Source of the DNA: Aeromicrobium endophyticum
GTDB lineage: Bacteria; Actinomycetota; Actinomycetes; Propionibacteriales; Nocardioidaceae
DNA: 64,000 nucleotides
NCBI RefSeq assembly: GCF_003586285.1
Contig: NZ_QUBR01000002.1
Span: 372,001 to 436,000 of the forward strand
Direction: 5' to 3'
The translations under genes and the position numbers were made by a program. The stretch's first letter is position 1. Each line of letters opens with the position of its first letter. The notes below the pieces were generated by a model. That model saw only the letters and a list, made by a program, of their open reading frames with translations. It did not search any database and was not told the DNA's origin. Shown one piece after another: positions 8,695 through 16,527 of the stretch.

Positions 8695-8702
8695 AGGACC
8701 CT

Positions 8703-9335
8703 GTGCTCGAACGATTCCGCCAGTTCTGGACCATGATCTGGGCCCCGCTGGGCGACCTGTTCCTCAGGCTCGGCATCACGCCCAACCAGGTGACGGTCGT
8801 CGGCACCCTGGGCGTCAGCGCCGGCGCCCTGTGGTTCTTCCCCCGCGGGCAGTTCTTCATCGGCGTGATGGTCGTGACGGCCTTCGTGTTCAGCGACCTG
8901 ATCGACGGCTACATGGCCCGCAAGCTCGGCAAGGCGTCCAAGTGGGGGGCCTTCCTCGACTCGACGCTCGACCGCGTCGGCGATGCCGCCGTGTTCGGCG
9001 GCATCATGCTCTACTACACGACGTCCGACGCCCAGGCCGACCTCGGCGACCCGCGCCTGTACCTCTACCTGAGCCTCGCCTGCCTGGTGCTGGGCAACCT
9101 GACGTCATACGCGCGCGCCCGCGCCGAGAGCCTGGGCATGACCGCCAAGGGTGGCATCGCCGAGCGGTCCGACCGGCTCGTCTCGATCCTCGTGATGACG
9201 GGCTTCGCGGGACTGCTCGACCTGCCCTTCCTGCGCGAGATCACCTTGTGGGTGCTGGCGATCGCGAGCCTCATCACGGTCTTCCAGCGCATGCGCATCG
9301 TCTACCAGCAGACGGTCGACGACCCGGCGCTGTGA
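8703..9335 (+). CDS. CDP-alcohol phosphatidyltransferase (phosphatidylinositol phosphate synthase-like)
   Basis: 210 residues, starting at GTG 8703, eight bases after the HIT gene. SDLIDGYMARKLG and FLDSTLDRVGDA together form the CDP-alcohol phosphotransferase signature D-x-x-DG-x-x-AR-...-D-x-x-x-D. Several membrane helices follow. The thrS-HIT-pgsA order is that of mycobacterial and streptomycete PI-phosphate synthase (PgsA1), which joins CDP-diacylglycerol to inositol phosphate; phosphatidylglycerophosphate synthase cannot be ruled out. The acyltransferase and mannosyltransferase (pimA) genes that usually follow are absent here. Confidence 0.9.
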   Translation: MLERFRQFWTMIWAPLGDLFLRLGITPNQVTVVGTLGVSAGALWFFPRGQFFIGVMVVTAFVFSDLIDGYMARKLGKASKWGAFLDSTLDRVGDAAVFGGIMLYYTTSDAQADLGDPRLYLYLSLACLVLGNLTSYARARAESLGMTAKGGIAERSDRLVSILVMTGFAGLLDLPFLREITLWVLAIASLITVFQRMRIVYQQTVDDPAL

Positions 9336-9351
9336 CCCTCCCATCGTGACA

Positions 9352-9415
9352 GTGTCGATGTGACGACACGGATGTGACATCAGCATTGACACATACCCTC
9401 GGTATCCCACATGCT
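9352..9415 (+). promoter_or_regulatory. Promoter region of the diiron oxygenase gene with two dyads
   Basis: A perfect TTGACA (9386-9391) is followed after 18 bases by CATGCT (9410-9415). Between them sits a perfect dyad ATACC-CTC-GGTAT (9393-9405). Upstream is a second perfect dyad GTGTCG-ATGTGA-CGACAC (9352-9369). Two dyads, one of them in the spacer, suggest that the AurF-type gene is controlled by specific regulators not encoded nearby. Confidence 0.45.
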
Positions 9416-9443
9416 GTGAGGACCGCCACGCCGAGGAGCTCCC

Positions 9444-10487
9444 ATGTCGCAGACCATGCACGACCGTCCGTCCGGCTCGCCGGTCGCCGACGTCCCTGAC
9501 GTCCCCGTCGACGTCACGCCCGAGCAGTACGCCGACATCCTGCGGGGCTTGTCGCAGGCCTCCGTCGACCGGCACTTCGACGCCTTCGTCGACGTGCCGT
9601 GGGACCACCCCGACTTCGACGTGCGCGCCGACGACCCCCGGTGGGTGCTGCCGGCGGACGTCGACCCGCTGGGAGCCCACCCCTGGTACCAGGCGCAGCC
9701 CCTCGAGCGGCAGATCGCGATCGGCCAGTGGCGGCAGGCCAACATCCTCAAGGTCGGTCTGCAGTTCGAGAACATCCTGATCCGCGGCATCATGCAGTAC
9801 GTCTTCACGCTGCCGAACGGCTCGCCCGAGTACCGCTACCTCACGCACGAGGCGACCGAGGAGTGCCACCACACGCAGATGTTCCAGGAGACCGTCAACC
9901 GCATCGGTGCGCCGGTCGAGGGCATGCCGTGGCTCATGCGACGTCTGGCCGCGCTGCTGCCGTGGGCCGGCTCGCTCGCGCCCTACGGGTTCTTCATCGG
10001 GGTCCTGGCCGGCGAGGAGCCGATCGACCACACGCAGAAGGGCGTCCTGCGCAGCGGCAAGGACCTGCCGCCCATCCTGCGCCGCATCATGGAGATCCAC
10101 GTGGCCGAGGAGGCCCGCCACATCTCGTTCGCGCACCACTACATCAGGCGCAACGCCCCGCGACTGGGTCGCGTCGAGAAGGTCGTCATCTCGCTGCTCT
10201 TCCCGGTCATCATGCGCGTGCTGTGCGACGTCATCATGGTGCCGTCGAGGTCGTTCCGCCGAGAGTTCGGCATCCCCCGCTCGGTCATGAAGGACATCTA
10301 CTGGCGTGCGCCCGAGTCGCGGTCGCGCCTGCGAGAGCTCTTCGGCGACGTGCGGATGCTCGCCGACCAGGCGGACCTGCGACGCAGCCGTGCCTCGCGC
10401 CTGATGTGGCGGCTGTGCGGCATCGACGGACGTCCGTCGCGCTACCGCAGCGAGCCGCCCGTCGTGTTCGCGCCGATCCACGACTGA
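9444..10487 (+). CDS. AurF-type diiron oxygenase
   Basis: 347 residues, ATG start after GAGGAG. EATEECHH (residues 136-143) and AEEARH (221-226) supply the Glu and His ligands expected for the diiron centre of the p-aminobenzoate N-oxygenase (AurF) family, whose characterised members oxidise aryl amines to hydroxylamines and nitro compounds. No natural-product genes are adjacent; the neighbour, three bases downstream, is a ferredoxin fused to a ferredoxin reductase, a plausible electron supply. Substrate unknown. Hydrophobic stretches (LLPWAGSLAPYGFFIGVL, VVISLLFPVIMRVLC) suggest membrane association or a lipid-like substrate. Confidence 0.88.
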   Translation: MSQTMHDRPSGSPVADVPDVPVDVTPEQYADILRGLSQASVDRHFDAFVDVPWDHPDFDVRADDPRWVLPADVDPLGAHPWYQAQPLERQIAIGQWRQANILKVGLQFENILIRGIMQYVFTLPNGSPEYRYLTHEATEECHHTQMFQETVNRIGAPVEGMPWLMRRLAALLPWAGSLAPYGFFIGVLAGEEPIDHTQKGVLRSGKDLPPILRRIMEIHVAEEARHISFAHHYIRRNAPRLGRVEKVVISLLFPVIMRVLCDVIMVPSRSFRREFGIPRSVMKDIYWRAPESRSRLRELFGDVRMLADQADLRRSRASRLMWRLCGIDGRPSRYRSEPPVVFAPIHD

Positions 10488-10490
10488 CGC

Positions 10491-12164
10491 GTGCCCCACG
10501 TCGTCACGCAGGCCTGCTGCGGCGACGCCTCGTGCGTCTTCGCCTGCCCGGTCAACGCGATCCACCCGACGCCTGACGAGCCCGACTTCGCGCTGGCCGA
10601 GATGCTCTACATCGACCCGGTGTCGTGCGTCGACTGCGGAGCGTGCGTCACGGCGTGCCCCGTCGGGGCCATCAGTGCCCACGACAAGCTGACGGAGCCG
10701 CAGCTGCCGTTCGTCGACATCAACGCCCTGTTCCACTCCACGCCCCGCTCGCACCCGGCTCAGGCTCCCGTCCCGCCCCTCGTCGCGCGCACCTCCAGCG
10801 ACCCGATGCGGGTGGCGATCGTCGGGGCTGGTCCCGCCGCTCTGTTCGCTGCCGACGAGCTGCTCAAGCGGCCGGGCGTGCAGGTGACCGTCATCGACCG
10901 TCTGCCCACCCCGCACGGGCTGGTGCGCGCAGGCGTGGCGCCGGACCACCCGTCGACCAAGACCGTCGAGGGGCTGTTCCGCCACATCGAGGACCAGCCC
11001 GGGTTCTCCTACCTGCTCGGCGTCGACGTCGGCGTCGACGTGACGCACGACGAGCTCGCCGCCCACCACCACGCCGTCGTCTACGCGACCGGTGCCTCGC
11101 GCGACCGCAGGCTCGACATCGGGGGGGAGTCCCTCGTCGGCAGCACGACGGCCACGGACTTCGTGGCCTGGTACAACGGCCACCCCGAGCACGCCGACAG
11201 GAGCTTCGACCTCTCCAGCCGCAGAGTGGTCGTCATCGGCAACGGCAACGTCGCACTCGACGTGGCCCGCATCCTCGCGACCGATCCCGAGTGGCTCGCC
11301 GCCACCGACATCGCCGACCATGCGCTGGCAGCGCTGAGAGCGTCGTCCGTGCGAGAGGTCGAGGTGGTCGGACGCCGCGGCGCCGAGCACGCGGCGTTCA
11401 CGCTGCCCGAGCTGGTGGGACTGGTCGAGCGCGACGACATCGACGTCGAGGTGCGCGGCGACCCGCTCATCACGCCCGGCGGCACCGACACCATGACGGC
11501 TCGCAAGATCGGGCTGCTGCGCGAGGCAGCCACGAGGCCGCGACGTCCCGGTGCCCGCACGATCGTGTTCCGCTTCGCGGCCTCGCCCGTGGCGATCGAG
11601 GAGGCGGCAGGCGGCCGGGTCGGCGGGGTCGTGCTGGCCCGCAACGACCTCGTGACGGACGCCGCAGGAGTCCCTCGTGCCGTCGCGACGACGGAGGCCG
11701 AGGTCGTCGAGACGGGGCTGGTGCTGCGCTCGATCGGCTACCGCGGCGTGGCCGTGCCGGGGCTTCCCTTCGACGCCGAGTCCTCGACGGTGCCGCACAC
11801 CGGCGGCCGCGTCGACGGCATGGCGGGCACGTACGTCGCGGGCTGGATCAAGCGCGGGCCCAGCGGATTCATCGGCACCAACCGGTCGTGCGCGCAGGAG
11901 ACGGTCGACTGTCTCGTCGCCGACGACAATGCCGGGCTGCTGCCAGCGCCGGCCGCATCGGCAGGGGCGTTCCGGCGACTCGCCGCGGGCCGCGTCACCG
12001 GAGCGATCGACCTGACGGGGTGGCGGTCGATCGACGCCCGCGAGCGCGAGGACGGCCGGAGCGAGGGGCGTCCACGCCGCAAGATCGTCCGGCTCGGTGC
12101 GATGCTCGAGGCGGCTGCACCCGCTGTGCCACCCCGCCGACGGCCCTGGCTCGCCCGTCGCTGA
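10491..12164 (+). CDS. Ferredoxin-fused ferredoxin/adrenodoxin-type NADP+ reductase (FprB-like)
   Basis: 557 residues, GTG start. An N-terminal ferredoxin domain has CCGDASCVFACP (C9, C15, C19) and CVDCGACVTACP, a pattern of seven- or eight-iron ferredoxins. Then VAIVGAGPAALFAADELL begins the flavoprotein domain, with PHGLVRAGVAPDHPSTK and a second Rossmann motif VVIGNGNVALDVARIL for NADPH. The layout matches mycobacterial FprB. The last 60 or so residues (GRPRRKIVRLGAMLEAA) are basic. It lies three bases after the AurF-type gene, so the pair probably forms one NADPH-reductase-ferredoxin-diiron oxygenase chain. Confidence 0.9.
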   Translation: MPHVVTQACCGDASCVFACPVNAIHPTPDEPDFALAEMLYIDPVSCVDCGACVTACPVGAISAHDKLTEPQLPFVDINALFHSTPRSHPAQAPVPPLVARTSSDPMRVAIVGAGPAALFAADELLKRPGVQVTVIDRLPTPHGLVRAGVAPDHPSTKTVEGLFRHIEDQPGFSYLLGVDVGVDVTHDELAAHHHAVVYATGASRDRRLDIGGESLVGSTTATDFVAWYNGHPEHADRSFDLSSRRVVVIGNGNVALDVARILATDPEWLAATDIADHALAALRASSVREVEVVGRRGAEHAAFTLPELVGLVERDDIDVEVRGDPLITPGGTDTMTARKIGLLREAATRPRRPGARTIVFRFAASPVAIEEAAGGRVGGVVLARNDLVTDAAGVPRAVATTEAEVVETGLVLRSIGYRGVAVPGLPFDAESSTVPHTGGRVDGMAGTYVAGWIKRGPSGFIGTNRSCAQETVDCLVADDNAGLLPAPAASAGAFRRLAAGRVTGAIDLTGWRSIDAREREDGRSEGRPRRKIVRLGAMLEAAAPAVPPRRRPWLARR

Positions 12165-12213
12165 GCCGGCTGTCCGTCATGTGTCCGACGGATCGCCGCA
12201 GGAGCCCCGGGAG

Positions 12214-12219
12214 TAGACT
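12214..12219 (+). promoter_or_regulatory. -10 element of pdxS
   Basis: TAGACT. Transcription would begin near 12226, just after the ATG at 12223, which argues that translation starts instead at GTG 12256 with AAGGA at 12244-12248. Confidence 0.5.
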
Positions 12220-12255
12220 GAAATGACGACCTCCAGCACAACGAAGGACACCGTA

Positions 12256-13158
12256 GTGAGCAACGAAGCAACGTCAGTCGGCACCGGCACGGCGCGCGTC
12301 AAGCGCGGCATGGCAGAGATGCTCAAGGGTGGCGTGATCATGGACGTGGTCAACGCCGAGCAGGCGCGGATCGCCGAGGACGCCGGCGCGGTGGCCGTGA
12401 TGGCGCTCGAGCGGGTGCCCGCCGACATCCGCTCGCAGGGCGGCGTGGCGCGCATGTCCGATCCCGACCTGATCGACGGCATCGTGGCCGAGGTGTCGAT
12501 CCCCGTGATGGCCAAGGCCCGCATCGGTCACTTCGTCGAGGCGCAGGTGCTGCAGTCGCTCGGCGTCGACTACATCGACGAGTCCGAGGTCCTGACGCCC
12601 GCCGACTACGTCAACCACATCGACAAGTGGAACTTCACGGTGCCGTTCGTGTGCGGCGCGACCAACCTGGGCGAGGCGCTGCGTCGCATCACCGAGGGTG
12701 CCGCGATGATCCGTTCCAAGGGCGAGGCCGGCACCGGCGACGTCTCCAACGCGACGGGTCACATGCGCAAGATCGGTGGCGAGATCCGCCGCCTGCAGTC
12801 GCTGAGCGAGGACGAGCTGTACGTCGCGGCCAAGGAGCTGCAGGCGCCGTTCGACCTGGTCAAGGAAGTCGCCGAGGCTGGCAAGCTGCCCGTCGTGCTG
12901 TTCACCGCCGGTGGCATCGCGACCCCCGCCGACGCCGCGATGATGATGCAGCTCGGCGCCGAGGGCGTGTTCGTCGGCTCGGGCATCTTCAAGTCGGGCA
13001 ACCCCGCCGAGCGTGCGGCAGCGGTCGTCAAGGCCACGACGTTCTTCGATGACCCCGACGTCATCGCCAAGGTCTCGCGCGGTCTGGGCGAGGCCATGGT
13101 CGGCATCAACGTCGACGAGATCCCCGAGCCCCACCGCCTGGCCGAGCGCGGTTGGTAG
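12256..13158 (+). CDS. pdxS: Pyridoxal 5'-phosphate synthase lyase subunit
   Basis: 300 residues. It builds PLP from ribose 5-phosphate, glyceraldehyde 3-phosphate and ammonia delivered by Pdx[58 protein letters not shown] and [16 protein letters not shown] are nearly invariant PdxS blocks, including the catalytic lysines. GTG 12256 is preferred to ATG 12223 because it has a ribosome binding site (AAGGA, 12244-12248) and the -10 at 12214 would leave the ATG outside the message. The partner pdxT follows after an unusual 349-base structured gap. Confidence 0.97.
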   Translation: MSNEATSVGTGTARVKRGMAEMLKGGVIMDVVNAEQARIAEDAGAVAVMALERVPADIRSQGGVARMSDPDLIDGIVAEVSIPVMAKARIGHFVEAQVLQSLGVDYIDESEVLTPADYVNHIDKWNFTVPFVCGATNLGEALRRITEGAAMIRSKGEAGTGDVSNATGHMRKIGGEIRRLQSLSEDELYVAAKELQAPFDLVKEVAEAGKLPVVLFTAGGIATPADAAMMMQLGAEGVFVGSGIFKSGNPAERAAAVVKATTFFDDPDVIAKVSRGLGEAMVGINVDEIPEPHRLAERGW

Positions 13159-13178
13159 GCGGGGCGGCTCCGCCGCCT
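13157..13178 (+). terminator. GC-rich hairpin after pdxS
   Basis: AGGC-(GG)-GGCGG-CT-CCGCC-GCCT forms a tight stem that begins within the pdxS stop codon. A second small stem CCCGG/CCGGG lies at 13200-13216. There is no T tract, so termination strength is uncertain. Confidence 0.4.
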
Positions 13179-13244
13179 CGCGCTCGTCCCTCGCGCTCTC
13201 CCGGGCTTCGTCCGGGTTGCTTGGCGTTCGCTCGCTGCGGGCGG

Positions 13245-13272
13245 TGACGTGTGGGGCGGGGGAGAGTATGCT
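13245..13272 (+). promoter_or_regulatory. Putative promoter inside the pdxS-pdxT gap
   Basis: TGACGT (13245-13250) and TATGCT (13267-13272) are separated by 16 bases. The predicted start, about 13279, falls right before the first stem of the structured segment at 13282. The -35 is only a partial match. Confidence 0.35.
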
Positions 13273-13279
13273 CTGGGCG

Positions 13280-13470
13280 TTGGTCCGCGCGAGGTATGGG
13301 AGTGCCTCACGACGCGGACCGGCCTGAGGGGGCACGGCTGTTCTCGGCGCTCGCGTCGATCGACGGCCCAACCCTCGTGAAGACCCGATCGGGAGGGACA
13401 TCCGAGAGGGAGCAGCGACGGCGGTGACGCATCCCCTGGGGGACTCCGGTCCTCTCGCGTCACCGCCGTC
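13280..13470 (+). ncRNA. Candidate structured RNA between pdxS and pdxT
   Basis: No frame here looks coding. The stretch holds a perfect 8-bp stem GGTCCGCG/CGCGGACC (13282-13289 with 13313-13320) enclosing a second stem GAGGTA/TGCCTC; a CGTCGATCGACG palindrome; CCCGATCGGG; and a perfect 14-bp stem GACGGCGGTGACGC/GCGTCACCGCCGTC (13417-13430 with 13457-13470). GAGAGG (13404-13409) can also pair with CCTCTC (13451-13456), which lies in the loop of the last stem, so two exclusive folds are possible. It does not match SRP RNA, tmRNA, RNase P RNA or a riboswitch class that I can recognise. It may be a small RNA or a regulatory leader. Confidence 0.35.
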
Positions 13471-13495
13471 GTCACGAGCCGACCGGCCGCATCGC

Positions 13496-13501
13496 TAGGG
13501 T
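13496..13501 (+). promoter_or_regulatory. -10 element of pdxT
   Basis: TAGGGT ends six bases before GTG 13508, so pdxT is probably transcribed separately from pdxS as a leaderless message, although GGAGGA lies between the hexamer and the start. Confidence 0.45.
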
Positions 13502-13507
13502 GGAGGA

Positions 13508-14143
13508 GTGCCCGTGACGACCCACCAGACCCCCTCGATCGGCGTGTTCGCGCTGCAAGGCGACGTCCGCGAGCACGTCCAGGTGCTCACGAGACTCGGG
13601 GTCGACGCGTTCACGGTGCGCCGCCCCGAAGAGCTGGAGCGCTGCGACGGCCTCGTGCTGCCCGGCGGCGAGTCCACCACGATGTACAAGCTCGCGCGCA
13701 CGTTCGACCTGTTCGAGCCCCTCGCCCGACGCATCGGCGCGGGCATGCCGACCTTCGGCACGTGCGCCGGCATGATCATGCTGGCCGATCGCGTCCGCGA
13801 CGGCATCGACGGGCAGGAGACCCTCGGCGGCCTCGACATCACGGTGCGTCGCAACGCCTTCGGTCGTCAGGTCGACTCCTTCGAGGGCGAGATCGCCTTC
13901 GACGGATTCGACGACCCCGTGCACGCGGTGTTCATCCGCGCCCCATGGGTGGAGGAGGCTGGAGCAGGGGTCGAGGTGCTTGCCACCATCCCGTCGGGGC
14001 CGGCAGCCGGTAGAATCGTCGCGGTCCGCCAGGGCAACCTGGTCGCGACCTCGTTCCACCCGGAGGTCGCCGACGACGATCGCATCCATCGCTACTTCGT
14101 CGACCTCGTCAAGCAGTCGTCGCAGTCACTGCCAGTTCAGTAA
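13508..14143 (+). CDS. pdxT: Pyridoxal 5'-phosphate synthase glutaminase subunit
   Basis: 211 residues. It hydrolyses glutamine and channels ammonia to Pdx[25 protein letters not shown], the nucleophile elbow [11 protein letters not shown] (Cys), and FHPE near the C-terminus form the class I glutaminase triad. GTG 13508 is the likely start; GTG 13514 is an alternative. It is followed 12 bases later by yebC. A TAGAAT hexamer inside it (14011-14016) could serve yebC. Confidence 0.96.
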   Translation: MPVTTHQTPSIGVFALQGDVREHVQVLTRLGVDAFTVRRPEELERCDGLVLPGGESTTMYKLARTFDLFEPLARRIGAGMPTFGTCAGMIMLADRVRDGIDGQETLGGLDITVRRNAFGRQVDSFEGEIAFDGFDDPVHAVFIRAPWVEEAGAGVEVLATIPSGPAAGRIVAVRQGNLVATSFHPEVADDDRIHRYFVDLVKQSSQSLPVQ

Positions 14144-14155
14144 GGGGCATCAGCC

Positions 14156-14917
14156 ATGTCAGGCCATTCCAAGTGGGCGACCACCAAGCACAAGAAGGCG
14201 ATCGTCGACGCCAAGCGCGGCAAGATGTTCGCCAAGATGGTCAAGAACATCGAGGTCGCCGCCCGCATCGGCGGACCCGATCCCGACGGCAACCCCACGC
14301 TGTACGACGCGATCCAGAAGGCCAAGAAGTCGTCCGTGCCGAAGGACCACATCGATCGCGCGGTCAAGCGCGGCGGCGGCGTCGGCGCGGATGCCGTCGA
14401 CTACACGACGATCATGTACGAGGGCTACGCCCCCGGCGGTGTCGCGCTGTTGGTCGAGTGCCTGACCGACAACAAGAACCGGGCCGCGATGGAGGTCCGC
14501 ACCGCGATGACCCGCAACAACGGCACGATGGCCGATCCGGGATCGGTGTCGTACATGTTCCACCGCAAGGGCGTCATCATCGTCCCCGAGGAGCAGGAGG
14601 GCGGCCCGACCAACGAGGACGACATCCTGATGGCCGTGCTCGACGCCGGCGCCGAAGAGGTCAACGACCTCGATGGCTCGTTCGAGGTCATCTGCGAGGC
14701 CACTGACCTCGTCGCCGTCCGCACGGCCCTGCAGGAGGCCGGCCTCGACTACGACTCGGCCGACGCCTCGTTCGTCCCCACCATGACCGTCGACGTCGAC
14801 GTCGACGCAGCCACCAAGATCATGCGCCTGATCGACGCCCTCGAGGACAGCGACGACGTGCAGAACGTCTTCGCCAACTTCGACGCCTCCGACGAGGTCA
14901 TGGCCCAGGTGCAGTAG
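14156..14917 (+). CDS. yebC: YebC/PmpR family protein
   Basis: 253 residues, the normal length. [21 protein letters not shown] and [18 protein letters not shown] are the family hallmark N-terminus, and [19 protein letters not shown] follows. The family is annotated as DNA-binding regulators, and recent work links some members to translation at proline stretches. The pdxT-yebC-ruvC order is typical of actinobacteria. Its TAG overlaps the next start by one base. Confidence 0.96.
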   Translation: MSGHSKWATTKHKKAIVDAKRGKMFAKMVKNIEVAARIGGPDPDGNPTLYDAIQKAKKSSVPKDHIDRAVKRGGGVGADAVDYTTIMYEGYAPGGVALLVECLTDNKNRAAMEVRTAMTRNNGTMADPGSVSYMFHRKGVIIVPEEQEGGPTNEDDILMAVLDAGAEEVNDLDGSFEVICEATDLVAVRTALQEAGLDYDSADASFVPTMTVDVDVDAATKIMRLIDALEDSDDVQNVFANFDASDEVMAQVQ

Positions 14918-15348
14918 TGCACGTTGACGATCCGTCCGGCGCGGCCTGGCGGATCAAGCGGCGCTGGTTGCCGTGGCGCCTGCGCCGACGGGATCCCTCG
15001 GACTTCACCGATGCCCCGGACGTCGGCGGGGGCGCCGATGCGGACGACCTGCTGATCGGCCTGGCCATCTTCGTCGGCGTCCTCGTGCTCCTGGTCGTCG
15101 TGCCCTTCGTGGCCGTCCTGGCCGTCCTCGTGGCCGAGCTGTTCCTGCTGCTTCTCCTGTTGCCGTTGTTCGTGGTGTTGCGAGCGGCGACAGTGGCTCG
15201 GTGGCCCATCGAGGTCTGGCACGGTGATCGACTCGTCCGCGCCGAGGCCGTGCGCGGCTGGGGCAGCTCGCACCGCCGCATGGACGCGCTCGCCGACCAC
15301 GTTCGCCTCGGACGCCTACGCGACCCCGGCGAGTCTCCAGCGGTCTGA
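14917..15348 (+). CDS. Hypothetical membrane protein
   Basis: 143 residues from GTG 14917, which overlaps the yebC stop codon. A basic N-terminal part (RIKRRWLPWRLRRRD) is followed by an acidic linker and two adjoining hydrophobic segments (about residues 45-85, very rich in Leu and Val), then a soluble C-terminal part containing WPIEVWHGDRLVRAE and SSHRRMDALADHV. No recognised domain. Coupling to yebC suggests co-expression but says little about its role. Confidence 0.75.
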   Translation: MHVDDPSGAAWRIKRRWLPWRLRRRDPSDFTDAPDVGGGADADDLLIGLAIFVGVLVLLVVVPFVAVLAVLVAELFLLLLLLPLFVVLRAATVARWPIEVWHGDRLVRAEAVRGWGSSHRRMDALADHVRLGRLRDPGESPAV

Positions 15349-15361
15349 CGTACTGCCCCAC

Positions 15362-15384
15362 TAGGCTGTCGAACATGCGTTCTA
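15362..15384 (+). promoter_or_regulatory. ruvC promoter -10 with LexA (SOS) box
   Basis: TCGAAC-ATGC-GTTCTA (15369-15384) matches the actinobacterial/Gram-positive SOS box TCGAAC-N4-GTTCGA with one mismatch. It begins two bases after a -10 hexamer TAGGCT (15362-15367), so LexA would cover the transcription start. Genes controlled would be ruvC, ruvA and ruvB, which are known SOS genes. Confidence 0.8.
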
Positions 15385-15400
15385 CCTGGGTGACGCCCGC

Positions 15401-15940
15401 ATGAGGGTCCTCGGCATCGATCCCGGCCTCACCCGCTGCGGCGTCGGAGTGGTCGACGGCAGTGTCGGCCGGACGCTCTCGATGGTGCACGTCGGCGTGT
15501 TCCGCACGCCGGCCGAGCTCGACACGGCCCGTCGTCTGCACCAGCTCGAGCAGATGGTCGAGGCCAGCGTGCTGCTGCACCGTCCCGACGTCGTGGCGGT
15601 CGAGCGCGTCTTCAGCCAGCACAACGTCAGCACCGTCATGGGCACCGCCCAGGCCAGCGGCATCGCGATGCTCGTGGCGGCGCGTCACGGCATCCCCGTC
15701 CACCTGCACACCCCCAGCGAGGTCAAGGCGGCCGTCACCGGCAGCGGACGCGCCGACAAGGCGCAGGTGACCGGCATGGTCACCCGGCTGCTGCGCCTGA
15801 CCGAGGCCCCCAAGCCCGCCGACGCCGCCGACGCGCTGGCCCTCGCCATCTGTCACATCTGGCGCGGGGGAGCGCAGAACCGCCTGCAGGAGGCCATCGC
15901 CAAGGCCGAGCAGGCCACCCGGAAGGCAGCAGCACGATGA
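15401..15940 (+). CDS. ruvC: Crossover junction endodeoxyribonuclease RuvC
   Basis: 179 residues. RuvC cuts Holliday junctions as the last step of recombination. [18 protein letters not shown] carries the first catalytic Asp; [13 protein letters not shown] has the Glu; [15 protein letters not shown] contains the C-terminal Asp residues. Its ATGA overlaps ruvA, and an SOS box lies 17 bases upstream, consistent with DNA-damage induction of the whole ruvCAB set. Confidence 0.97.
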   Translation: MRVLGIDPGLTRCGVGVVDGSVGRTLSMVHVGVFRTPAELDTARRLHQLEQMVEASVLLHRPDVVAVERVFSQHNVSTVMGTAQASGIAMLVAARHGIPVHLHTPSEVKAAVTGSGRADKAQVTGMVTRLLRLTEAPKPADAADALALAICHIWRGGAQNRLQEAIAKAEQATRKAAAR

Positions 15941-16527
15941 TCGCCCACGTCCGCGGCCCCGTCGCCGCCGTCACCCTCACCTCGGCCGTGCTCGACGTCG
16001 GAGGCGTCGGTCTGCAGGTCATGTGCACCCCCGGCACGATCGCCACGCTGCGCATCGGGCGCGAGGTGCAGCTGTCGACCTCGATGGTGGTGCGCGAGGA
16101 CTCACTGACCATCTTCGGCTTCGCCACTGCCGACGAGCGCGACATGTTCGAGCTCGTCCAGACCGCCAGCGGCGTCGGGCCCAAGGTGGCGCAGGCGATG
16201 CTCGCGGTGCTCGACCCCGACCGGCTGCGCCAGGCCATCGGCCAGGGCGACCTCGCGACGCTCACCACCGTCCCCGGTATCGGACGCAAGGGTGCCGAGC
16301 GCATCGTGGTCGAGCTCAAGGACCGGGTCGGCGTCACCACGACGGTCGCCGCCGGTGCGTCCTCGTGGCGCGGCCAGGTGCACGAGGCGCTGCTGGGTCT
16401 CGGCTGGTCCACCCGCGACGCCGACGCGGCGCTCGACGCCGTCGCGGCCGAGCTGCCGCCGGGCGAGGTGCCCGACGTCTCGACGATCCTGCGCGACGCC
16501 CTCCGCTCGCTCGCGAAGACGCGCTGA
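15937..16527 (+). CDS. ruvA: Holliday junction branch migration protein RuvA
   Basis: 196 residues. RuvA binds the four-way junction and loads RuvB. The N-terminal OB-like domain ([12 protein letters not shown]) is followed by helix-hairpin-helix motifs [13 protein letters not shown] and [13 protein letters not shown], then a C-terminal RuvB-binding domain. It overlaps ruvC by four bases and ruvB by one. Confidence 0.97.
   Translation: MIAHVRGPVAAVTLTSAVLDVGGVGLQVMCTPGTIATLRIGREVQLSTSMVVREDSLTIFGFATADERDMFELVQTASGVGPKVAQAMLAVLDPDRLRQAIGQGDLATLTTVPGIGRKGAERIVVELKDRVGVTTTVAAGASSWRGQVHEALLGLGWSTRDADAALDAVAAELPPGEVPDVSTILRDALRSLAKTR

Noticed and set aside
9105-11798. Minus-strand open frame of 897 codons opposite pgsA, the diiron oxygenase and the reductase
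   Set aside because: Antisense shadow in high-GC sequence; the plus-strand genes carry clear catalytic motifs.
12223-12255. Longer PdxS start at ATG 12223
   Set aside because: The -10 at 12214-12219 would place the transcript start after this ATG, while GTG 12256 has AAGGA at proper spacing and gives the usual length.
13280-13470. Known RNA classes (SRP RNA, tmRNA, RNase P RNA, common riboswitches) for the pdxS-pdxT gap
   Set aside because: None of their conserved core sequences could be found, so it is kept only as an unnamed structured candidate.
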